64,000 nt of DNA. It comes from Chlorokybus atmophyticus (Eukaryota > Streptophyta > Chlorokybophyceae > Chlorokybales > Chlorokybaceae). The notes under the pieces are model-generated. The model ran no database searches. It saw only the letters and a program-made list of their open reading frames with translations, and had not been told where the DNA came from. The stretch is taken from positions 1,569,733 through 1,633,732 of the forward strand of contig RHPI01002090.1 in assembly GCA_009103225.1 (NCBI GenBank). Direction: 5' to 3'. Position numbers and translations under genes: made by a program. Shown here in pieces: positions 57,192-64,000 of the stretch; position 1 is the first letter of the stretch; each line of letters opens with the position of its first letter.

Positions 57192-58355
57192 GATGCTGCT
57201 GAGGTCGGTGGTGACATTAACATGCTAATGCAAACTGTCGCGTGAGCACTCACTGTGCCGGCGCACAGCCATGCACTCTACTTCTACCAGGCTACTGCTT
57301 CGAAGGCTGACACTCACATTTATAATGCAGTAACAAACGTACGCTGCGTGGCAGCCACCTAGCTGTACAGCGCCTGTCCATGTGACCTCGCCACCCTGCG
57401 AGCAGACACAATGGACAAGCTTTACGCAAACTGACGCATTTAGTGGGGCATGTCTGCTGCTCCACACTGAGACCTTGTGGTGCAAGCAGCAATGCTACTC
57501 AACTGGAACTCTCAAAACAAACAGTAATCTTCGAGCAGGAAACTGCAACATTAGACGTACTCGCTGCAGGTTGTCTAGTGAGGCTAACGCTAGTTGCCCT
57601 TCAGCCCGTGCATCGCATGCAATGCACCTTGCAGCTGTGTACCTGACGGAAAGCGAAGCACTCTGCTACAGCAACGACGACAACGGCGTTTCCAGCACGC
57701 TAAAGCGTTTAGTCAGCAAATTCGTCCGCCTTAGCCTCTGTTTAGTGGCAAGCAATGCGTCCACCGCACCAGCCGAGACGGAGCAGCATGTGCAGGAGGA
57801 GAACCGCAGCATCAAACCCAGCTAGCAGAGTACTAGCGGCAGCGCTGGCATGGCCACCTGCAGAAATAGGAAGCTGCTGTGGTTGCTTCGCCGCCGCCGC
57901 CGCCGCCGCCGCTGCAGCACCACAAGCAGCGGAGCAGGGTTAGCGAGACTGGCGTAGGTGCGTGCTCAATGCCATGATATTGTTGTTTCCACGCCGTGTG
58001 CTTGATCTGCTCCGGGTTTAACTTAAACCAGTTGCATGCTTAAAACTTTGAAGCATGCAACTGACTGCACGTTATGACGAGCTTCCTGGAAGCGTCGTGA
58101 TGAGGACCCTGCTGCCCTCTTACACTCGTGCCCCCCAGGTAACCCCACAGACTGGGCCATGGTGCCGTCGGCGCATGAGCATTGCAAGTTCCACGGTGGA
58201 GGCTCGAAAGGAGCGGCTCCCCATTCGCTCAGATCCTGTTGGGCAATGCATGAAGGTGGCGGCGGTAAAGTTTACGGTAAACTGTTTACCGAGTCAACCG
58301 GGTCACAAAGGTAAACATGATAACACAGTTGGAATTTGCCTCTCAACAACAACTG
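57192..58355. other. Intergenic with a CCG trinucleotide run
   Basis: It contains the transporter promoter and a (CCG)n run at about 57890-57912. Reading frames across it are artefacts of the repeat. There is no further gene before the tRNA. Confidence 0.45.
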
Positions 58356-58442
58356 CCGACGATAGCTCAGTTGGTAGAGCGGAGGACTGTAGGCGTTGCA
58401 GCAGATATCCTTAGGTCGCTGGTTCGAATCCGGCTCGTCGGA
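58356..58442 (+). tRNA. tRNA-Tyr(GUA) with a 14-nt intron
   Basis: The acceptor stem CCGACGA (58356-58362) pairs with TCGTCGG (58435-58441), discriminator A at 58442. The D-arm is GCTCAGTTGGTAGAGC. The anticodon arm is GAGGA-CTGTAGA-TCCTT, with anticodon GTA, interrupted after position 37 by 14 nt (58393-58406). The T-arm is GCTGG-TTCGAAT-CCGGC. The mature length is 73 nt, very like plant tRNA-Tyr. The intron must be removed by tRNA endonuclease and a ligase. Confidence 0.95.
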
Positions 58443-58462
58443 CGCAATCGTCCCGGCATCTT

Positions 58463-58709
58463 TTGGTCATCTAGATGTTTTTGTTATCTGGCTCGTCGGA
58501 CGACCATGTCTGTCGAAATGGTGATTTTTCTTGGCTATGGTGGCTGCGTTACACATGTTTGATGACTACACCTAGCTTACTTGGTCATCTAGATGTTTTT
58601 GTTATCTGGCTTGTCGGACGACCATGTCTGGCCGGGAATGTCGAATTGGTAATTTTTCTAGGCTATGGTGGCTGCGTTGCACATGTTTGATGATTACACC
58701 TAGCTTATT
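58463..58709. repeat. Two-copy tandem repeat downstream of tRNA-Tyr
   Basis: The unit TTGGTCATCTAGATGTTTTTG at 58463 recurs at 58580, a 117-bp spacing. Each copy also contains GGCTCGTCGGACG or GGCTTGTCGGACG, the same sequence as the 3' end of the tRNA gene, followed by ACCATGTCTG. Confidence 0.85.
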
Positions 58710-59865
58710 CATGTATTATTTATGGCAGATTAGTTTCGATACGCCAGGCGAATTTCTACTGTTGCATTTCGTCAAGTATAAAGTTTCGCACGCTGTAGGT
58801 ATGCAACCCTCTCTCCTCTCCTCGCCTCTCCTCTGCGACAAGTGAAATCTGCTCCCCCACTCTGTCTGCCCTACGTACACTTTTACACTTGCACTTACAT
58901 TCACGTAGTTTATACTAGAGTAGCGCCCCTGTAGGCTAGAGGTGGTGGTGTGCAAATAAGATGTTATGCTCTAGGTGTTTTGGTTGTGTTATGAGCTTGG
59001 TATAAAGTGTTGCATAATGTGTTCTCATACCCTATGCATGCATACGATAATGAACTGAAAGGAGCCACAAAGCATGCATGCAGTAATAAACTGTGGTGAC
59101 TACTATATTATGTTTGCGATCGCTTCTTGTGTTGCCTAGTGCTAGTCTTGCAACAACTGCTCGTATTAATCCATTGTGGGAAGGGTGACAGCGCCGTGCG
59201 TAAGTGTCACATGCAAGCTGAGCGCGCCTGTCCTGGCCATATGCGCGCTGAGGTTGTGTGTGTACATACAACGCAATGTGCATATGCTTGCATTGTGTAT
59301 GATAAATAGAATGCAAGGACTGTGTGACCGCAAACCTTAGCGCAGTTGTACTCTCCCACACTGCCCTGCTATTTGCTTATGTTGCCTAACTGTTAGACTC
59401 GTGTTTTGCCGTGTCTTTGCTTTGTGCCCGTTGCTCGCAGGGGTACAAGTGCGGCTATACTGGCGGACTTGGCTTGGGGCTATAGCGCATTGTCCGTCCG
59501 TCCAAGTGAGTCGGTCGTTGGCCCTAAGCTCGATCTCAACTCTGCCCCTCCCTCCTGCGCCCCTCTCCTGCACAGGTACTGCTATTGCTAGACGCTGCAG
59601 CCCACTTGCCCCCGTTTATTGCATCACACGTAGACCAAGCTCCCTTGATTCTGTGATTATCTTCATTGGTCTGCAATGCTATACCGTATGCATGCCATGC
59701 ACACATCTACTATGCACTTGAATGCTGGCACAAGCTTGCACTCGCATGAGCTCCAACACGTCTGCTTGCCCAAGCACAAAGATTATAAGCAGAGACATGA
59801 ATCGACGCCCAGCCAAGCAAGCAACACAACAAACACCACCACCACAACCATCATGTTAGTGAGGC
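58710..59865. other. Intergenic, nothing recognised
   Basis: Apart from a TCTCC-rich run near 58812-58830, I see no exon, RNA gene or repeat here. Confidence 0.4.
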
Positions 59866-61712
59866 TCAACTCGTCATCCTGATGATGAGTACCATCCAGA
59901 AGAACATAATGCACACACAGAACATAATGCCTATGGTCAGGCACATGCCGACACTGGTAGAGCTATGCACTTGAGTGGCACGCGCATTTGTGGCAGCTGC
60001 AACACCAAGATTTTTCTCCAGTTCGTGCTCGGCTTTGTCCACCAGCTGCCAGTAAACAATGTTGACAACAGCACCACAAAACACTCCCGTTGGTACTGCA
60101 CCTAGTTTTCAGCATCCAGGGTTACCTTGTGCGAGTCTTGGACACTGCGCTCTACAGCCAGCGTGTTCTGCTTGAGGGCTGCTGCTAGGCTCACCATCTC
60201 ATCAGTGAGGTCTTCTTGCAGCTGCGCCTGGGTGCTCAGAAGCGATTGCATGCTCTTGTCCAGTGCCTCTGTGCGCAAGCTGCTACTAGCTCTGCAAAAC
60301 CAACACAATATTTGTAGCACCATGTCAAGAATGGTGGCCATACATAGCCATATACTAAAAACATGGGCATCACATGGAGGATGCATTCGTCTTCGCCAGT
60401 GATCGCCCAACAAGACTGCTTAGAAGCTTGCATGTTGCGCGGTGGCAGTCACCTATGCCGGTTGCGCAGTGCTGATGCCGGTTGCAATGCAGCGCCAGAC
60501 TCTTCACCAGTGCGTACACGTGCTGCCGCGTTGTCGATACCACCATCGTGCGTACTTGGCACTTAAGAGCGGAGGACCATGATGTCATGGCTTGAAGAGA
60601 GACTATGTACACACAACACTGAAGACCTCACACTGAGTTTGCCATGCAGAGAGATACCTGCAGGCCTTGCATACTCTCTCAACGCTGATGTCTGCGATGC
60701 CGTCAAGTGCAGGAAACTTGGCTGGTATCCATGCAGACCAAGTTGAGCGCAAAATGGACACCACCTCGTTTACTGGGTCCTATTCCATTCAACGCACCGT
60801 TGGCTGTTGGGCAGCAAGGTCCTCAAACTTCTTCACCCGCTGCTTCAACTCCTGTGCTTTGCTGCTGCGAAGTGCAATACATCATGTTGGAAACAACACA
60901 AATGTGCCTCAATCGCAGGGGCTGGAAGGTGAGCGTTGCTAATGGGATGCAGAGGAACTTATAGCCAATCAAACAGCAATATTGAGCTCGAGTTCGTGAC
61001 GACCTTGCGTCTTGTGGTTGCATTTCATCCTCAGCTACTTCCGCCAAGTAGAGCTGCAGTGCCTGCACGTACTGCCAACCAACCTCACGTCAACGGGTGC
61101 ATGTAGTAAGGGAACCCTGCTAAGCCAGCAATTGGGGTTGCTGCATGCTTGCGTGGAGTACGCGCCAAATGGTAGTCATTTAAGACATAGCCAGTTACGC
61201 CTTGGCCAGTATCGCTTGTAAGAGCAAGCCTTGTCAGCCTACGCAGCTTGTGCTAGCGCACAGCACCACGCAACACATCTGCCGCAGTTTGCTCATGACC
61301 TCTTGTGCTACTGTCTGATTTTGCAATCTGGTCACACAGCCTATTTTGCGCAATTGGCGCAGTTATTGTGTTCGCTCTTGTAGCTCAGTTCTGGAGGGTG
61401 TTGCATGTTGCCAAGAGTAGCTACAAGCAAGCTGGTCAACGGTATGTAAGTGACTTGTCCTCGTGTAAGCAAATCATCCAGGCTTCTGAACACACTCATA
61501 TATATGTCGAGAATTGCCTGTCATCGTACCCCACGTAGCTTGGGGTCAGCGGCAAGAGGCTTGCCACCGTCCTGCTGAAGCCGCCGCTCGCAGGCCGCCA
61601 GCAACCGCTCCAGGTTGACCTCCGCCTTGCTCACGACCACCTTGCTCCCCGCTCCACCGTTCACAGCAACGGCGACCATACCGCCGCCGCCGCCACCGCC
61701 TGCCACCACCAT
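59866..61712 (-). CDS. USE1: SNARE protein USE1 (ER Qc-SNARE-like)
   Basis: Exons 61712-61530, 61071-61004, 60864-60798, 60691-60658, 60522-60453, 60291-60126 and 60045-59866 join in frame at all six junctions to give 255 residues. The N-terminus has a Gly-rich lead and then SKAEVNLERLLAACERR, the typical USE1 start; YVQALQLYLAEVAEDE follows. The SNARE region is LRTEALDKSMQSLLSTQAQL, QEDLTDEMVSLAAALKQNTL and AVERSVQDSHKLVDKAEHEL, followed by a single C-terminal membrane anchor (MCLTIGIMFCVCIMFFWMVL). USE1 acts in retrograde Golgi-to-ER vesicle fusion. The gene is divergent from RtcB. Confidence 0.92.
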
Positions 61713-61932
61713 GCTTAACTACATGGTCCGCAACCACTACCACCACCTCCACCACCACCACCAGCTTTGCTACTAACGCACCAGCTTGCTTACTGCATGC
61801 GGCTGATTAAAGCGCGAATACGTTACTGGAGGTGAACGCAGACACAGGTGAAAGCGGCGGAGGCGCAGGCGCAGGTTGTTGCGGTGGTGTGGCCTGGTAT
61901 ATTTCTGTTTGCCAGGGAGGAAGCACACGTAC
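61713..61932. promoter_or_regulatory. 220-bp divergent promoter between USE1 and RtcB
   Basis: The two ATGs (61712 minus, 61933 plus) are only 220 bp apart, so the genes share control DNA. CCACCA/GGTGGT runs lie close to the USE1 start. No TATA box is evident. Confidence 0.55.
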
Positions 61933-64000
61933 ATGGCACCACAGGGTGACAAAAAGCCGGCCAGCGCCAGAAAGGCGCCGGCAGCAGAACAAGCAGCACA
62001 GCTGCTTGTTCAGCCAGAGGCTGAGGTGGACGGTACGTCCGACAAGGACGGGGAGACGTCAAGGCGGACGTATGACGACGACCGCAAATTCATTACTCAG
62101 CTCTCCTCCTACAAATTCAGGATAGAGCAGGTGCTGCCTGTGACCTGATTCACTTTATGCAACTTTCTATGCGTGCGTTGCATGCAAGCCGGTATCACCC
62201 TCTCGGAATCAGATTCAATCAGGAAAGGGCGCGTCCGAGATTGCTTTGGTAGCTGTGGTAGCTGCACCATATCGCTGGCTGCACTGTTCCGCAGCTGGAA
62301 CGCGTTTCATCAGTAGTTGTGTCTCGAACACTGGTGTCTAAGCGATCAGACAGAAAAGGTCGTCTTGTTTACAAGTTAGGCATTAAGGATACTTATCTCG
62401 CCACACAGTCGTCTATGCAAGTTGTCATAGACAGTGCCCGACCATGCTCGTTCGCCGCTGTATAGTGTTGCCTCGGGAAAGTCAAGCAAACAGACGTGAT
62501 GACCACCGTGTTGCTCGAGTCCTCCTTTGTGTTGGCGTATCGGTTATGTCGTGTGCATGGTGCATGCATGGGCATCCTGCGGTGTTGTGAGGCACAATGA
62601 AATGCGCTGTGACTGTTGCTGAGCGCTGAGTGCAGCAGACAGTTACAACAAGGTGATGCTGTTGATATACAGGGCTTTGTCCCTGGCATGCACGTCCCCG
62701 GGGAGTTTTACGTGAATGAAGCTCTGCAACCGCTGGTTTTTGAGGAGCTGCGACAGTACATGCATGGCGGCAAAGGAGGTTTTATACCTGCGCTCAGGCA
62801 GATTGCCAACGTTGCCAGTCTCCCAGGCATTGTTCAGGTAACTGGGACATGTGACGGACAAGCATGGGGCACACACACACTCTGCTTGTGTGAGCACTCC
62901 TCGGCAGATTGGCTGTGATTATGCATGCGCACTAACCAACAATGCTTCCGAAAGTATACACCGCCAACTAGTGCCGTGACTGGAAGAGCGCACAGCCTAA
63001 TTCATTCCTGCTCTGGTCGCTGCTGTTGTAGCATTGTCACCATTCACTGTCAGCCAACAGCTCGTGCAATGCAAGAGTCTGCTGGCCTTGCATTGTATTT
63101 GAGCTGGCATCTATGCCAACACAATGTGCGCAGAAATCTATTGGGCTTCCAGACATGCATTCTGGGTATGGATTTGCAATTGGCAATGTGGCAGCGTTTG
63201 ACATGGGAGATCCAACAGCGATAGTGTCGCCAGGTACGCCAATCTATGCGTGTTACGCAAGGGGTGCGCGACTGCAGCAGACCATTATTTCAATGCATAA
63301 GCCTGATGCACGTTGCTTTAGGTGGTGTTGGTTTTGACATCAACTGTGGTGTTCGACTCATCCGCACAAACCTGGTAATACATCTTTAACATCATGAGCA
63401 TTGTGCCGTCTCAGCACTGGATGCGGTATTGTCTCAACGGTTCCTGTTAATCATGTAGACGCTGAAGGATGTGGAGCCCTTGAAGGAAGAGTTGGCGCAG
63501 GCATTGTATGACCATATCCCAGTAGGCGTCGGCTCAGAAGGCGTCATTCCCACAACGTCCAACGATCTCACAGAAGCATTGGTAAGGGTGCTTTTGCGAT
63601 GCTTGTGTGCCTGGTTCTGTGTGGTTGGCTTGTCGTCGCTGTGATGAATAACAAGGCGAAAAGCTGAGAAGCAGTGGCAGGTGGCGGCATGGCCAGCCGC
63701 CGTCTAGCTTGTTGATGTGCATCGCTACTGAGCGACATTCATTTGTCAAACGGATACCTCGTCAACATGCATGAATGAACGTACAGTTCATGAACGACTT
63801 TGTTGTGTGCAGGAGACAGGCATGGACTGGACCCTGAAGCAGGTGCTTGACACACTCGCTCTTCAACTTCCACTCACGGTCCTTTTGCTATCTGCTGACC
63901 ACTTGTCTGTGTGCTGGTATTTGTACGCAGAACTACTCCTGGGAGAAGGACAAGGAGCACTGTGAAGAGAATGGGCGCATGATGGATGCCAATCCGGCGA
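61933..64000 (+). CDS. RTCB: RNA ligase RtcB (HSPC117 family), 5' part
   Basis: Exons 61933-62130, 62673-62837, 63134-63233, 63322-63374, 63459-63581, 63813-63842 and 63931 onward join in frame; the gene runs off the window. The landmarks are [59 protein letters not shown], then [16 protein letters not shown] with the metal-binding Cys, [18 protein letters not shown] and [16 protein letters not shown], nearly the animal RtcB sequence. The first exon is a 55-residue extension with a charged [16 protein letters not shown]. RtcB joins 2',3'-cyclic-phosphate and 5'-OH RNA ends, using GTP and Mn, in tRNA splicing. Land plants use another ligase (established). An intron-containing tRNA-Tyr lies 3.5 kb away. 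Confidence 0.96.

Noticed and set aside
1-64000. CRISPR arrays, bacterial operons or riboswitches
   Set aside because: The window is plainly nuclear eukaryotic DNA with introns; the tandem repeats have no unique spacers of CRISPR type.

Overview
This is nuclear DNA of a green plant-lineage organism, most likely a streptophyte alga. The host genes are intron-rich with GT-AG and occasional GC-AG introns. They include chloroplast-targeted ribosomal protein bL28 and the NDH-1 subunit NdhN, an RLPH2-type phosphatase, a UTR5/SLC35B-type nucleotide-sugar transporter, the ER SNARE USE1, an RtcB RNA ligase and a plant-type tRNA-Tyr with an intron. NdhN argues against most chlorophytes and RtcB against land plants. 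The organism is an inference; there is no rRNA or organelle marker.

Layout. 0-6.2 kb: a secreted protein gene, a CA-rich tract, then RLPH2 (-) and RPL28 (+) sharing a short divergent promoter. 6.2-11 kb: repeat-rich DNA with 165-, 60- and 57-bp tandem repeats and foldbacks. 11.07-17.33 kb: a structurally complete Ty3/gypsy chromovirus with a 5-bp target duplication, both LTRs and a chromodomain, but with coding regions decayed largely by C-to-T-type changes. 17.3-20.8 kb: more foldback repeats. 20.8-46.2 kb: a second gypsy element (- strand) that encodes a C5-cytosine methyltransferase between protease and reverse transcriptase, and a PHD-like finger after integrase.

The main discovery sits inside that second element. 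A 14.6-kb DNA transposon (23096-37711) has inserted into the integrase zinc-binding domain with a 2-bp CA duplication. It carries a Plavaka-type transposase (decayed), its own zinc-finger/Tudor-like C5-cytosine methyltransferase (intact), a zinc-finger/OTU/RING-like protein (one in-frame amber), and two multi-exon genes of unknown function (both intact). Palindromes of the form TACCAT-NN-ATGGTA lie upstream of its gene starts and are also kept in two ~1.5-kb internally deleted relatives, one nested in the other, at 46999-50021 (2-bp duplications AA and TT). The window therefore holds two unrelated transposon-borne DNA methyltransferases, one element nested in the other.

50-64 kb returns to host genes: NdhN (+), the transporter (-), tRNA-Tyr (+), USE1 (-) and, sharing a 220-bp divergent promoter with USE1, RtcB (+), cut by the window end. 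Exon boundaries given for the host genes and for four of the five transposon genes were chosen by hand and all keep reading frame across every junction.
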